Shown: piece after piece, positions 1-9,368 of the stretch
Numbering within the stretch: position 1 is the first letter of the stretch
How the letters are laid out: each line of letters opens with the position of its first letter
Assembly (NCBI GenBank): GCA_947503275.1
Contig: CANNCZ010000002.1
Coordinates: 372,001 to 436,000 of the forward strand
Direction of reading: 5' to 3'
Origin: an uncultured Erythrobacter sp.
Lineage (GTDB): Bacteria; Pseudomonadota; Alphaproteobacteria; Sphingomonadales; Sphingomonadaceae
DNA length: 64,000 nt
Notes under the pieces: generated by a model
Told to the model about the DNA's origin: nothing
What the model saw: only the letters and a program-made list of their open reading frames with translations
The model's database searches: none
Made by a program: the position numbers and the translations under genes

Positions 1-775
1 GCAACACTCTGCGCATTGTGCGAGGAGGGGAGAAATAGGCGGTAACAAGGTCAAGCTTTTCCGATCCCACAAGGTCTTTCTTGAAACTCACGGCCCAGTC
101 ACTCGAGACGGCCGTAGGGCCGCCCATAATCAATTGAACCGGCCCGGAACCTGTTTCCCAGTCTCGAACCAAAGCGCGAATCTTACGTAGCTGTGACCCA
201 TCGGATTCGATCCATTCTTCGATACAGTCGAACCACTCATTGAAGCGTTCGACGATGGGGCCCTCGATGGCAACGCCCAGATCGCACCAACCTTCATCCT
301 GAAGCGGCGCGAAATATTCTTGCGAAATATTGAAGCCGCCGCCCATCACACGGCACCGGTCGGCGATCGCCATCTTTTGATGATTGCGGATGAGGTATTG
401 TACGTTCCACCTAGCTGAGAACCTTTTGAAGCGCCCTCCCGCCGCGATCAAAGGTTCAAAGAATGGATCTTCAGCATCGCTACCATAAGCATCAATGTAG
501 AGGCGGGTATCCACACCTCGCTCAGCCGCTGCAATTAGGGCATCACGTACTTTGCGGCCAACAGCATCTGCTTCGAACAGAAAGTAGAATGCGTGCAAAC
601 TTTCTTCAGCGGATGCGATGTGGTCCAGCAAGGCTTCCAGTCTATCTTGACCGCCAGGATAAAATGTAAACCTGTGTTCTTGGACTGCAACTTCAAAGGG
701 TTCCGACAGGTAATATTCCCCTGTGGAGGTCTTGGGGCTGTCCACACGCGATGGGCTGTCAGATTTATTGTTCAC
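1..775 (-). CDS. Phospholipase D-like (cardiolipin-synthase-type) protein, 3' end missing
   Basis: An open minus-strand frame runs off the left edge of the window and has no stop in it. Its translation contains IRNHQKMAIAD followed by GGGFNIS, which is the HxK(x)4D signature of the phospholipase D superfamily and the usual downstream glycine/asparagine stretch. Only this first HKD motif is visible; cardiolipin-synthase-type enzymes carry a second one, which would lie beyond base 1. Members hydrolyse or exchange phosphodiester bonds in membrane phospholipids. No ATG is available near the N terminus; the frame is open back to a stop around 837, and GTG codons at 775 and 745 are candidate starts, neither with a convincing ribosome binding site. 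The frame and family are secure, the start and exact substrate are not. Confidence 0.8.
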   Translation of the reverse strand, partial: MNNKSDSPSRVDSPKTSTGEYYLSEPFEVAVQEHRFTFYPGGQDRLEALLDHIASAEESLHAFYFLFEADAVGRKVRDALIAAAERGVDTRLYIDAYGSDAEDPFFEPLIAAGGRFKRFSARWNVQYLIRNHQKMAIADRCRVMGGGFNISQEYFAPLQDEGWCDLGVAIEGPIVERFNEWFDCIEEWIESDGSQLRKIRALVRDWETGSGPVQLIMGGPTAVSSDWAVSFKKDLVGSEKLDLVTAYFSPPRTMRRVL

Positions 776-878
776 GCAAGTGCAATCGTTGAAAGCGCAA
801 TTGGTTGCAAATCCTTGACTCTGGGCCCGCGCCTCCTTAGCTCGCGCCCTTCAGAAAAAGAGAATGTGAGAACTCACA

Positions 879-1223
879 ATGGCACGCGTTACCGTTGAAG
901 ATTGCGTTGATAAGGTTCCTAACCGGTTCGACCTCGTACTGCTCGCCGCACAGCGTGCGCGCGAAATCTCCGGAGGCAGCGAGCTGACTTTGGAACGTGA
1001 CCGGGACAAAAACCCGGTTGTGGCGTTGCGCGAAATTGCTGAGCAGACCGTCAAGCCGAAGGAATTGAAAGAATCGCTCGTCACCGGCCTTCAGAAGATT
1101 CTGCCGGATGACGAAGATGATGCCGATGAGATCGGTTCGCTGAGCCAGTCGGCAGAGGCCCTTCGCATCACAGCCAGCGCACCGACCCGTTCGACTTCGA
1201 TTGGGGCGGATTACGAAGGATAA
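879..1223 (+). CDS. rpoZ: DNA-directed RNA polymerase omega subunit
   Basis: This 114-residue protein begins [20 protein letters not shown] and continues with [13 protein letters not shown], the conserved omega fold that latches the beta-prime subunit during RNA polymerase assembly. The acidic C-terminal half (around residues 75-95) is the variable tail usual in alphaproteobacteria. It is a single-gene unit followed directly by a strong Rho-independent terminator. The upstream gene is on the opposite strand, so its promoter must lie in the roughly 100 bp between them. Identification is by direct family recognition and the length matches the family. Confidence 0.96.
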   Translation: MARVTVEDCVDKVPNRFDLVLLAAQRAREISGGSELTLERDRDKNPVVALREIAEQTVKPKELKESLVTGLQKILPDDEDDADEIGSLSQSAEALRITASAPTRSTSIGADYEG

Positions 1224-1261
1224 TTCTTCGCAACAACACGGGGCCAATCTGTCCCGAATTG

Positions 1262-1288
1262 AAAAGGCCGCCCAATTGGCGGCCTTTT
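1262..1288 (+). terminator. Rho-independent terminator after rpoZ
   Basis: A perfect 11-bp inverted repeat (AAAAGGCCGCC at 1262-1272 and GGCGGCCTTTT at 1278-1288) flanks a 5-base loop, and the T-tract follows. It sits 38 bases past the rpoZ stop. Confidence 0.9.
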
Positions 1289-1351
1289 TCATATGCGGGC
1301 TGTGCTAGACGTTAGAACCAAGAATATTGGGAGGCGCTGAGGCGCGACATC

Positions 1352-2083
1352 ATGGCATCGATTGCAGTCTACAGCGTCAAAGGCGGGGTCGGAAAGACCA
1401 CATTTGCGGTCAATCTGGCCTGGTGTGCGGCCAGCATTTCGCGCCGTGAGACGCTTTTGTGGGATCTTGATGCATCCAATGGTTCAGGCTTTCTGTTGGG
1501 TGTCGACCCTAAGAAGAAACGCACTGCACAAAGCGTCTTTGACAAAAATCGCGACCCGCAAAAGCTGATCCAGAAAACCGATTTCGACAATCTGCACTTA
1601 CTGCCCGCCGATGAGAGTATCCGTGCGCTCGACCGTCAATTTGACCGGATTGGCAAGAAGAAGCGGCTTGCCAAGCTCGTTGAGCAATTGGGCAAGGATT
1701 ACGACCGGATCATCTTCGATTGCCCGCCAGTGCTCAATGAAGTCAGCGCTCAGGTGATGCGTGCCGCCGATCTGGTGATTGTCCCTCTACCGCCCTCGCC
1801 GCTGTCGACGCGCGCGCTGGATATGGTTGTGGCGGAGGTGCGCGGGTCGGGCAAAGGCCACCCCCCAATTCTGCCGGTCATGTCGATGATCGACATGCGC
1901 CGCAACCTTCACCGCGAGGCGCGTGCAGCCAACCCGAAATGGCCGGTTGTACCGCTCGCCTCGGCTATCGAGCAATGCGCCGTGCAGCGCAGTCCTGTGG
2001 GTGCATTCGCCCCGCGTTCGGTTGCATCACGCGCTTTTGCGCAACTCTGGACTGCGATTGAACGGAAGTTGGCGAAAAGCTGA
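1352..2083 (+). CDS. ParA/MinD-family partitioning-type ATPase
   Basis: This 243-residue protein starts MASIAVYSVKGGVGKTTFA; KGGVGKTT at residues 10-17 is the deviant Walker A box of ParA/MinD ATPases. LLWDLDASNGSG (about residues 36-47) corresponds to Walker A-prime, and YDRIIFDCPPVLNE (about residues 117-130) to Walker B. These proteins dimerise on ATP and position cargo such as DNA, complexes or chemoreceptors. No ParB or centromere-like repeat lies beside it, so it is probably a chromosomal orphan of the positioning type, not the main parAB partner. The start is the ATG that directly precedes the P-loop; GGGAGG lies about 17 bases upstream, a long spacing. The gene converges on ftsH and shares a bidirectional terminator with it. 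Confidence 0.85.
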   Translation: MASIAVYSVKGGVGKTTFAVNLAWCAASISRRETLLWDLDASNGSGFLLGVDPKKKRTAQSVFDKNRDPQKLIQKTDFDNLHLLPADESIRALDRQFDRIGKKKRLAKLVEQLGKDYDRIIFDCPPVLNEVSAQVMRAADLVIVPLPPSPLSTRALDMVVAEVRGSGKGHPPILPVMSMIDMRRNLHREARAANPKWPVVPLASAIEQCAVQRSPVGAFAPRSVASRAFAQLWTAIERKLAKS

Positions 2084-2102
2084 ATTCACCCTCACTACGG
2101 GC

Positions 2103-2146
2103 AAAAGAAAAGGGCGCGTGGATCATCTCCTCGCGCCCTTTCTTTT
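2103..2146. terminator. Bidirectional terminator between the ParA gene and ftsH
   Basis: An inverted repeat AAAAGAAAAGGGCGCG (2103-2118) and CGCGCCCTTTCTTTT (2132-2146), with one unpaired A, encloses a 13-base loop. A-rich and T-rich flanks give a U-tract in both directions, so it can end transcription from both convergent genes. Confidence 0.85.
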
Positions 2147-2162
2147 GTCGCTCCTGAGTGCG

Positions 2163-4124
2163 TTAAGCGCCTTGCGGAGCCTCGCCACCCTTACCGCCGA
2201 AGCGTTTACCCGCTTTCGGAATCGCTGAACCCTGGGTTTGCTTGGTCGGCGTGGGGCCACTTGGTTGGTCAGGGCGGTCGATTGTGCCGTCCTTCATCAA
2301 CTGGTCGATTTCATCGCCGGTCAGCGTCTCATATTCGAGCATAGCTTGAGCCAAGAGATGCAGCTTATCCTCATGCTCCGTCAGGATATCGGTCGCACGT
2401 TTCAATCCACCTTCAACCAAATCCTTGATCTCTGCGTCGATCAGCTTGTTGGTCTCCGCTCCGCCCATTGTGCGCGCAGTTTGGCCCATGCCGAGATAGC
2501 CTTCTTGGCTCTGCTCATATTGCAGCGGACCCAGCTTTTCCGACATGCCCCATTTTGTGACCATGTTGCGGGCTAAGTCAGTGGCGTATTGGATGTCACT
2601 CGACGCGCCGCTGGAGACTTTGTCGTGACCAAAGATGATGTCTTCCGCCACGCGTCCGCCCATAGCAACCGCAAGGTTCGCGTGCATTTTATCGCGATGA
2701 TAGGAATAGCTATCCCGCTCTGGCAGGCGCATCACCATGCCCAGCGCGCGGCCGCGCGGAATGATCGTTGCCTTGTGGATGGGATCTGATGCCGGCTCAT
2801 TCAGGCTGACCAGCGCATGACCGGCTTCATGATAAGCGGTCATCTTCTTCTCATCATCGGTCATCACCATAGAGCGTCGTTCCGCGCCCATCATGACCTT
2901 GTCCTTGGCATCCTCAAACTCTTGCATCGCGACCAGCCGCTTATTGCGACGCGCCGCCAGCAAGGCCGCCTCATTCACGAGATTGGCGAGGTCGGCGCCT
3001 GAAAAGCCTGGTGTGCCGCGCGCAATGGTGCGCGGGTTCACATCGGGCGCCAGTGGCACTTTCTTCATGTGCACGCCGAGAATTTTCTCACGCCCATCAA
3101 TATCGGGGATCGGCACGACGACCTGACGGTCAAACCGACCCGGGCGCAGCAGAGCGGGATCGAGGACATCAGGGCGGTTGGTCGCCGCGATGATGATGAT
3201 ACCTTCGTTCGCCTCAAACCCGTCCATCTCAACCAGCAGTTGGTTGAGCGTCTGTTCGCGTTCGTCGTTTGAATTGCCCAAACCGTGACCACGCGAGCGG
3301 CCCACCGCATCGATCTCATCAATAAAGACGATGCAAGGTGCGTTTTTCTTCGCTTGTTCGAACATGTCGCGCACGCGGCTCGCGCCGACGCCAACGAACA
3401 TTTCGACAAAGTCCGAACCCGAAATGGTGAAGAACGGGACGCCTGCTTCGCCCGCAATTGCGCGCGCGAGCAGTGTTTTACCTGTACCCGGCGAACCAAC
3501 CAGCAATGCGCCTTTGGGAATTTGACCGCCCAGTTTCGAGAATCGCTGAGGGTCTTTGAGGAATTCGACGATCTCCTCCAATTCCTCGCGCGCCTCATCA
3601 ATGCCGGCGACATCGTCAAAGGTCACTCGGCCTTGGCGTTCGGTCAGCATCTTAGCCTTGGATTTCCCAAAGCCCATGGCTCCGCCGCCGCCGCCTTTTT
3701 GCACCTGACGCAGCGCGAAAAATGCGATGCCAAGGATCAGGATAAAGGGCAGCGATTGGATCAAGAGATAGAGCAACACATTAGGCTCTTCACGCTGGCG
3801 CCCTGTAAACTTGACGCCATTCTCTTCGAGCAATGCGGTGATCTGCGTGTCACCTGCAACCGGCACAGTAGTAAATGGGTCGCCATTCGTGGTGGTGCCG
3901 GTAATAATGTCCTCGCCCAACTCAACGCTTTGCACGCTGCCTGCAGCGACATTCTCGCGGAATTCCGAATAGCCGATGGCCTGGCCCTGTGGTTGCCCAC
4001 CGCCACTGAACAAGGAAACGACTAAGAGCAGCGCCAAAAACACGCCGCCCCAAATCATCAATTGCTTCACCCATGGGTTCTGTCCTTCGGGTGGTTGCTC
4101 ATTCGGGTCGTTCTGATCGCTCAT
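2163..4124 (-). CDS. ftsH: ATP-dependent zinc metalloprotease FtsH
   Basis: FtsH is a membrane-anchored AAA+ protease that extracts and degrades misassembled membrane proteins and short-lived regulators. From the ATG at 4124 it is 653 residues long, the normal FtsH size. Two N-terminal membrane segments are visible (about residues 20-42 and 117-140, the latter [20 protein letters not shown]). Walker A GSPGTGKT is near residue 209, Walker B is [11 protein letters not shown], and the zinc site HEAGH is at about residues 432-436. The C-terminal tail is proline/glycine rich. A longer reading from a TTG at 4154 exists, but [12 protein letters not shown] after AGGAATCC is the better start. Its 3' end meets the shared terminator with the ParA gene. 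Confidence 0.97.
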   Translation of the reverse strand: MSDQNDPNEQPPEGQNPWVKQLMIWGGVFLALLLVVSLFSGGGQPQGQAIGYSEFRENVAAGSVQSVELGEDIITGTTTNGDPFTTVPVAGDTQITALLEENGVKFTGRQREEPNVLLYLLIQSLPFILILGIAFFALRQVQKGGGGGAMGFGKSKAKMLTERQGRVTFDDVAGIDEAREELEEIVEFLKDPQRFSKLGGQIPKGALLVGSPGTGKTLLARAIAGEAGVPFFTISGSDFVEMFVGVGASRVRDMFEQAKKNAPCIVFIDEIDAVGRSRGHGLGNSNDEREQTLNQLLVEMDGFEANEGIIIIAATNRPDVLDPALLRPGRFDRQVVVPIPDIDGREKILGVHMKKVPLAPDVNPRTIARGTPGFSGADLANLVNEAALLAARRNKRLVAMQEFEDAKDKVMMGAERRSMVMTDDEKKMTAYHEAGHALVSLNEPASDPIHKATIIPRGRALGMVMRLPERDSYSYHRDKMHANLAVAMGGRVAEDIIFGHDKVSSGASSDIQYATDLARNMVTKWGMSEKLGPLQYEQSQEGYLGMGQTARTMGGAETNKLIDAEIKDLVEGGLKRATDILTEHEDKLHLLAQAMLEYETLTGDEIDQLMKDGTIDRPDQPSGPTPTKQTQGSAIPKAGKRFGGKGGEAPQGA

Positions 4125-4258
4125 GCGTTCGGATTCCTTTCGTCCACCCCACAATGTAGGATCGCACCGATGAATGGCAAGATAATGCGTGACTGCGGGT
4201 GGGATGCGAATTTTCGAACGCTGTGATCCGAAAATTCAATTGTTAGCACATTGAACGC

Positions 4259-4936
4259 CTAGCGAGGCGCGTATGTGGCGAGAAACACATCAACTGCGCC
4301 ATCAATCCGCTTCGTATTCGCCTCAAGACTGGGCGTAGATCCAAAGCGCCTTTCAAGATCGCCCATCCCCTTTGCCATGGACACAAATTGCTCAGCCGCC
4401 AGTGCTGTGTCGGCAATGTCGAGCTCGCCAGCGATGCAGGCATGGGCCAACCAATTGCCGAAATCTCGCTTCATTTGCCAAGGCCCAGCTTTCAGGAATG
4501 CGAGGCCAATCGCCGGATCATGTTCGGTTTCCGCCGCAATTCGCCGTTCAAACTGGATCATTTCAGGGCGCGAGAGGAACTCAAACATAGCCGTCGCGAT
4601 AACAGTTAATCGTTCGCGGATCGTCCCCGTCGGCATTTCATCAATGCTGAAATAGCCCCGCATCTTCTCGCATTCACGCTCGACGGATGCCGTAAACAGC
4701 GCGCGCTTGTCACCAAAATGATTGTAGATCGTGACCTTCGAGACACCCGCATCAACAGCCAATTGCTCAATCGAAGTCGCAGCGAAGCCCTCTTCGAAAA
4801 ACCGATGTGACGCCGCCTCGATAATAGCATTGCGTTTCACGGTGTCAGATGGGCGGCCCGGTCGCCTTTTTTCAGAAATTTCATTCAAGGGGTCGGTCAA
4901 GGAACGGGAGCCTGTTTGAAATTGACTGGTTGACAA
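4259..4936 (-). CDS. TetR/AcrR-family transcriptional repressor
   Basis: About 225 residues. The N-terminal helix-turn-helix is typical of TetR: IIEAASHRFFEEGFAATSIEQLA followed by GVSKVTIYNHFGDKRALF (about residues 38-82 in this reading). The C-terminal two-thirds is the helical ligand-binding and dimerisation domain. It diverges from the ABC efflux operon starting at 5032, and the 95-bp gap holds two palindromes, so it probably represses both itself and the pump. No ATG starts this frame: TTG at 4936 gives the longest reading, and internal TTG codons soon after are alternatives. If TTG 4936 is used, the operator ends only two bases upstream of the start codon. The ligand is unknown. Confidence 0.9.
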   Translation of the reverse strand: MSTSQFQTGSRSLTDPLNEISEKRRPGRPSDTVKRNAIIEAASHRFFEEGFAATSIEQLAVDAGVSKVTIYNHFGDKRALFTASVERECEKMRGYFSIDEMPTGTIRERLTVIATAMFEFLSRPEMIQFERRIAAETEHDPAIGLAFLKAGPWQMKRDFGNWLAHACIAGELDIADTALAAEQFVSMAKGMGDLERRFGSTPSLEANTKRIDGAVDVFLATYAPR

Positions 4937-4938
4937 AG

Positions 4939-4970
4939 TGAACGGAGCCGTTCATTTAAACGATATCGTT
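4939..4970. promoter_or_regulatory. Paired palindromic operator, probable TetR binding site
   Basis: TGAACGG-AG-CCGTTCA (4939-4954) is a perfect 7-bp inverted repeat. It is followed after 4 bases by AACGATATCGTT (4959-4970), a perfect 12-bp palindrome that shares the CGTTCA half-site on its right flank. The pair sits between the divergent TetR gene and efflux operon. This is the position and architecture expected for an autoregulating TetR repressor; binding itself is inferred. Confidence 0.75.
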
Positions 4971-5031
4971 CAATAATGTCGCATAGTCCCTCTCTTCGCA
5001 ACCCCTGCCCCCAACAAAGGTTCCGCACACC

Positions 5032-6168
5032 ATGCTTTGGATAGCCATCCGTATGCTCACCGGTGACGCGATGAAATTCTATGGGCTGTTGTTTGGTATC
5101 GCCTTTTCGACGCTCCTGATCACACAACAGCTGACGATTTATTACAGCTTGATCGAACGCGGTGCGAGCGGGGTCTATAACGCGCCAGAGGCCGAGATTT
5201 GGGTGATGGACCCGGTTAGCCGCACGACTGAGGTCAATTACGCTATGCCGGCAACCGCGCTCGATGCAGTCCGCTCTGTCGAAGGCGTAGAGTGGGCTGT
5301 CCCGCATTTGCGCGCACCCGCCTCGGTTCGCACAAGCACCGGTGATCTTGAAGGGGTCACCATTGTCGGCGTTGATGATGCGACCTTGATCGGATTGCCC
5401 GAACGGATGCTGGTCGCATCCAAAGACATTCTAGCGCAGCCGGATACAGTCGTGATCGACGACACAGGCATCACCAACATGTTCGAAGACGGTCAAGATC
5501 CAATTGGCGAACGGTTGGAGCTCAACGATCAACGTGCAGTCATTCGCGGGGTAGCGGATTCGATCCCGAGCTTTACGAGTCAGGTGACGCTTTACACAAA
5601 ATACAGCCAAGCGCTGAACTACGTGCCGGGCTCCCGAAATCGACTCACCTTTGTGCTCGTTGGCATCAGCGATGGCGAGCAACTTGCAGATGTCGTTGAT
5701 CGGATTGAGGCACAAACTGGATTGAAAGCGGAAACACGCGATGATTTTGCGCAAGCAGGTGTTCAGTTCATTATCGAGAACACAGGAATTCCAACGAATT
5801 TCGGCATCACAGTGTTGCTTGGCTTTATCGTAGGGGTTGCGATTGTGGGCCTGACATTCAGCCTGTTCATCCGCGACAACATCAAACAATTCGGCGCGCT
5901 CAAAGCCATTGGCGTTACCAATTGGTCGATCGTCAAGATGGTCACAGCACAGGCCGCTTTGGTCGGGTCGATTGGCTACGCGCTTGGCGTAGTTGGGACC
6001 GTGCTGTTTATTTACGGCTTTTCCGGCGTACCGACGTTCAAGGGGTTCTTTATTCCTTGGGAAATACCATTGGTGAGCTTGGGCGCGGTCATCATTATTC
6101 TCGCGATGACCGGATGGCTGGGCTTGCGCAGCGTGATGCGCACTGAGCCTGCGGCGGTGTTCCGGTGA
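5032..6168 (+). CDS. FtsX/DevC-type ABC transporter permease
   Basis: 378 residues with the MacB/DevC permease layout. There is an N-terminal membrane helix (about 15-36), a large periplasmic domain (about 40-255), then three helices near 258-281, 305-335 and 348-368, the last followed by RSVMRTEPAAVFR, a typical FtsX-family ending. It is the first gene of a four-gene operon with an ATPase (GTGA overlap), a HlyD-type adaptor and an outer-membrane factor, so it should form the inner-membrane part of a tripartite efflux machine that moves periplasmic or membrane-derived substrates outward. It lies downstream of the paired TetR operator. The substrate cannot be told from sequence. Confidence 0.88.
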   Translation: MLWIAIRMLTGDAMKFYGLLFGIAFSTLLITQQLTIYYSLIERGASGVYNAPEAEIWVMDPVSRTTEVNYAMPATALDAVRSVEGVEWAVPHLRAPASVRTSTGDLEGVTIVGVDDATLIGLPERMLVASKDILAQPDTVVIDDTGITNMFEDGQDPIGERLELNDQRAVIRGVADSIPSFTSQVTLYTKYSQALNYVPGSRNRLTFVLVGISDGEQLADVVDRIEAQTGLKAETRDDFAQAGVQFIIENTGIPTNFGITVLLGFIVGVAIVGLTFSLFIRDNIKQFGALKAIGVTNWSIVKMVTAQAALVGSIGYALGVVGTVLFIYGFSGVPTFKGFFIPWEIPLVSLGAVIIILAMTGWLGLRSVMRTEPAAVFR

Positions 6169-6896
6169 GCGGCGCTGTGACCTCACCTGACGCCACCGAA
6201 ACCGCGATCTGCGCACGCGGCATCACGCGCGATTTCAAAGCGGGTCAGTCCGTCATCCGTGTGCTGCACGGTATCGACACCGATATCCGCTCTGGCGAAA
6301 TGACGTATGTCGTGGGTGAAAGTGGATCCGGGAAAACCACGCTGATCTCCATCATGTGCGGTATTCTTTGGCCCACTGATGGCGAAGTAAAGGTCTTTGG
6401 CACGGACATTTACAGCCTGTCAGACACAGAACTGGTCAATTTCCGCCTTCAGAACATCGGTTTCATTTTTCAGCAATACAACCTCATCCCATCGATCGAT
6501 GCGGCATCCAATGCGGCTGTCCCGCTGATCGCTCAGGGTATGCCACTCGAACCAGCGCGCGCAAAAGCGACCGAGTTGCTCGAAAAGCTCAATATTGGGG
6601 ATCAGGCAAACAAGCTGCCCAATCAACTTTCCGGCGGCCAGCAACAGCGCGTCGCCATCGCCCGCGCTTTGGTGCACGAACCGCGCCTCGTTGTGTGTGA
6701 TGAGCCGACCGCGGCGCTCGATGCGAATTCTGGGCGGCGAGTGATGGACCTGCTGCGCGAGGTGGCCGTTGCACCGGGCCGCGCGTGCATCATCGTGACC
6801 CACGATAACCGCATCTTTGATCTCGCGGACCGGATCCTCGTGCTTGAGGATGGACGGATCACCCACGACGGCACTGACATGCCCGATGACCACTAA
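6165..6896 (+). CDS. ABC transporter ATP-binding protein (DevA/MacB/LolD-like)
   Basis: 243 residues. Walker A GESGSGKT is at 51-58, the Q-loop region FQQYNL near 102-107, the signature LSGGQ at 155-159, Walker B LVVCDE at 175-180, and the switch histidine lies in VTHDNRIF. The start is a GTG whose TG overlaps the TGA of the permease, indicating translational coupling. It powers the efflux complex encoded by the flanking genes. All catalytic motifs appear intact. Confidence 0.93.
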   Translation: MSGAVTSPDATETAICARGITRDFKAGQSVIRVLHGIDTDIRSGEMTYVVGESGSGKTTLISIMCGILWPTDGEVKVFGTDIYSLSDTELVNFRLQNIGFIFQQYNLIPSIDAASNAAVPLIAQGMPLEPARAKATELLEKLNIGDQANKLPNQLSGGQQQRVAIARALVHEPRLVVCDEPTAALDANSGRRVMDLLREVAVAPGRACIIVTHDNRIFDLADRILVLEDGRITHDGTDMPDDH

Positions 6897-6924
6897 ACGC
6901 ACCCCTTAACCTGTCGAGGAACCC

Positions 6925-7920
6925 ATGGCCCTCTTGCCCTCCAATATCAGTTTTTCGCGTCAGATCCTGCCGGTCATTGCATTGGTCGGTATCATTTTGG
7001 CCGCGCTCTATATCTTTAGCGACCTGCCCAATCGCGAAACCACTGAGCCTGAAAATGAGCCGCCTAAAGCGAGCGGGGAGCTTGCCAATACGGCACGAGT
7101 AGCGGGAGTTGGGATTGTCGAACCGGCGAGTGAGATAATCGACATTGGCTCTGCGCTGTCGGGCTTGGTGACTGACCTGCGTGTTGCGCCTGGTGACCGG
7201 GTCGAGAAAGGCCAACCGCTGTTTCTAGTCGACGATCGCGCCGTCCGTGCACGTCTGTCCGAAGCAAACGCTGCCATTAGAGAGGCCCGGGCCGCGATTG
7301 GCGAAGCAGAAACCGCTCGCCGCACAGCGCGACAGCAATTGGCGCTCTATCGCGAACTTTCTGATCCCGCAGCGGTCAGCCGCTCAGAAGTCATCAGGGT
7401 CGAAGGCGAAGCGGCAGCTGCGGCCAGCCGCCTCGAGCTTGCCCGCGCGCGTTTAAACGCAGCGCAAGCGCAGACCGCGAGCGCGCAGACAGAGTTGGGA
7501 CGGCTCACCGTTCGCGCTCCGATTGCGGGAGAAATCTTGGCCGTGAACATACGTCCCGGAGAATTTATAGCGACACAAGGGGGCGGAAACGCATTACCCT
7601 TTATCCAGATGGGTGAGACAAACCCGCTGCATATCCGCGTTGATATCGACGAAAACGAAGCTGTGCGGGTCGATCTGGGAGCGCCTGCAACGGTCTCTCC
7701 GCGCGGTGCTGCGCAAAATCAGGTCAAAGCAACCTTTGTGCGTGCAGAACCCCAAGTGGTGCCCAAACGCTCACTAACAAACAGCGCCGCTGAACGCGTC
7801 GATGTTCGCGTGTTGCAAGTGATCTATGCTCTGCCTCAAACAGAGACGAGCGATATGTTCCGTGTGGGTCAGCAGATCGATGCATTCATCCCGGCCATTG
7901 ATACTGAGGCGGAGGAGTAA
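6925..7920 (+). CDS. HlyD/DevB-family periplasmic adaptor protein
   Basis: 331 residues with an N-terminal membrane anchor (about residues 12-31) and a split barrel/lipoyl domain on either side of a long alanine- and glutamate-rich helical hairpin (about residues 105-190). The lipoyl halves are recognisable at VTDLRVAPGDRVEKGQPLF and at LTVRAPIAGEI. Adaptors of this kind bridge an inner-membrane ABC pump and an outer-membrane channel. It follows the ATPase by 28 bp and precedes the outer-membrane factor by 4 bp, consistent with one operon. Confidence 0.9.
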   Translation: MALLPSNISFSRQILPVIALVGIILAALYIFSDLPNRETTEPENEPPKASGELANTARVAGVGIVEPASEIIDIGSALSGLVTDLRVAPGDRVEKGQPLFLVDDRAVRARLSEANAAIREARAAIGEAETARRTARQQLALYRELSDPAAVSRSEVIRVEGEAAAAASRLELARARLNAAQAQTASAQTELGRLTVRAPIAGEILAVNIRPGEFIATQGGGNALPFIQMGETNPLHIRVDIDENEAVRVDLGAPATVSPRGAAQNQVKATFVRAEPQVVPKRSLTNSAAERVDVRVLQVIYALPQTETSDMFRVGQQIDAFIPAIDTEAEE

Positions 7921-7924
7921 GCGC

Positions 7925-9358
7925 ATGCGCCTCACCTCTAAAAACGCGCTAGCGATCACCCTTACCGCATCGCTAGGCGCGTGCGTCGCAGGACCTGCGC
8001 CCGAAATCGCAACGCCGCCACCAACGCTTTCGCAAGACTTTTTCTTTCAGCCACAAGGCACCACTCAAGCAGAGCTGGATGCGTTGCTCCCAACCAATGA
8101 TGCGGCATTCCTTGATCTGGCAAGCGTGGCTTTGGATGAAGCGCCCAGCCTGGCCGAAGCGTTGGCCCGCGTTGATGCGGCGCGCGCAGGAGCTCGTCGT
8201 GCAGGTGCAGAACGATTACCCAATATCAGCGCAGATGGCTCGGTTGTCGGAACCCGCACAAACCCCGCACAATTTGGCACCAACAACCCCTTCAGCCAGC
8301 TTATCGACACGGATCAAGTGTCGTATGGCGCAAACCTAATCGCGAGCTGGGACGCGGATGTCTTTGGCCAATTACGAGCGCGCGAACGAGCGGCATTAGC
8401 GCGGATTGATAGCGCGAACGCCTCTGCCGCAGCGGTGCGGATTGCCTTGGTAGCAGAAATTGCAGGAAGTGTAGTCGATTGGCGCGTGCTTGAGGCGCGG
8501 AGCTTAGCGATTGAGAGCGATGTCGCCGCCGCACAGCAGCTCGCTGGCCTTGCGAGAACGCGCGAGGAGGCAGGCATTGCGCCCGGTTTTGACCGCGTTC
8601 GTGCAGAGGCTGCAGCAAGCGCCTCTCTTAGTCGACTGGCCGCATTAGAGAGCGAGCGTGTTCGGATCATGGGGCGGCTCATCACTTTGACAGGACAGTC
8701 GGGTGCAACGGTCAATGCCGCGCTCCAGCAAGGCGGCTCTTCGCTGAACCCCAGCGCTCCGCCCGCCACCCTACCATCGGAATTGCTCACCAATCGTCCC
8801 GATGTTCTCGCCGCCGCTTCCGAACTCGCCGCGACTGATGCCGAGCTTGCGGCGACTGCGCGCGCTCGCTTTCCGCGGCTCACTTTATCAGGAGTGCTTG
8901 GACTTCTGGCCTTCAATCCCGGTGACCTGTTCGACACAGACTCCATAGTCGGGTCGCTTGCCGCAGGTGTTGCCGCGCCGATACTCGATTTTGGGCGGAT
9001 TGAGGCCGAGATTGATGGAGCAGCCGCGAACAAGAGGGTCGCCTTTCAAGCCTATCGCGGTGCGGTATTCCAAGCGCTTGGCGATGCCGAGGCCGCCTAT
9101 GGGTTGATCACCGCGGCCGATGCAGAAGCGGAACTAGCTCTACAGGAGCGTGACCAATTGCAGCGCGCAGCTAACCTCGCCAATGATCGTTATAAGGCAG
9201 GTCTTTCGAGTTTTCTTGATGTGCTCGAAGCGCGGCGCAACGCTGATGCAAGCGGTGAACGCGCAGCGGCTGCTTTGGGCCGCGCTGAACGCGCGCGTAT
9301 CGTATTGTGGCAGGCGTTGGGCGGTGATGCACCCGCTGCGATGGCCCCACTCCAATGA
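7925..9358 (+). CDS. NodT-family outer-membrane efflux lipoprotein (TolC-like)
   Basis: The ATG at 7925 follows GGCGGAGGAG and gives 477 residues; the frame is open further upstream but that part overlaps the adaptor gene. The N terminus MRLTSKNALAITLTASLGAC is a lipoprotein signal with Cys20 at the lipobox. The remainder has two alanine/glutamate-rich outer-membrane-factor repeats, including LPSELLTNRPDVLAAASELAA, a sequence type characteristic of the second repeat of NodT proteins. It completes the tripartite pump. The convergent HupE-like gene ends 10 bp away. Confidence 0.92.
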   Translation: MRLTSKNALAITLTASLGACVAGPAPEIATPPPTLSQDFFFQPQGTTQAELDALLPTNDAAFLDLASVALDEAPSLAEALARVDAARAGARRAGAERLPNISADGSVVGTRTNPAQFGTNNPFSQLIDTDQVSYGANLIASWDADVFGQLRARERAALARIDSANASAAAVRIALVAEIAGSVVDWRVLEARSLAIESDVAAAQQLAGLARTREEAGIAPGFDRVRAEAAASASLSRLAALESERVRIMGRLITLTGQSGATVNAALQQGGSSLNPSAPPATLPSELLTNRPDVLAAASELAATDAELAATARARFPRLTLSGVLGLLAFNPGDLFDTDSIVGSLAAGVAAPILDFGRIEAEIDGAAANKRVAFQAYRGAVFQALGDAEAAYGLITAADAEAELALQERDQLQRAANLANDRYKAGLSSFLDVLEARRNADASGERAAAALGRAERARIVLWQALGGDAPAAMAPLQ

Positions 9359-9368
9359 CCCACAGTTC

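Noticed and set aside
1352..2083. parAB chromosome partition locus or replication origin
   Set aside because: No ParB, no parS-like repeats and no origin-type repeats beside the ATPase gene.
3285..4025. 246-residue plus-strand frame opposite ftsH
   Set aside because: Antisense shadow; no recognisable domain.
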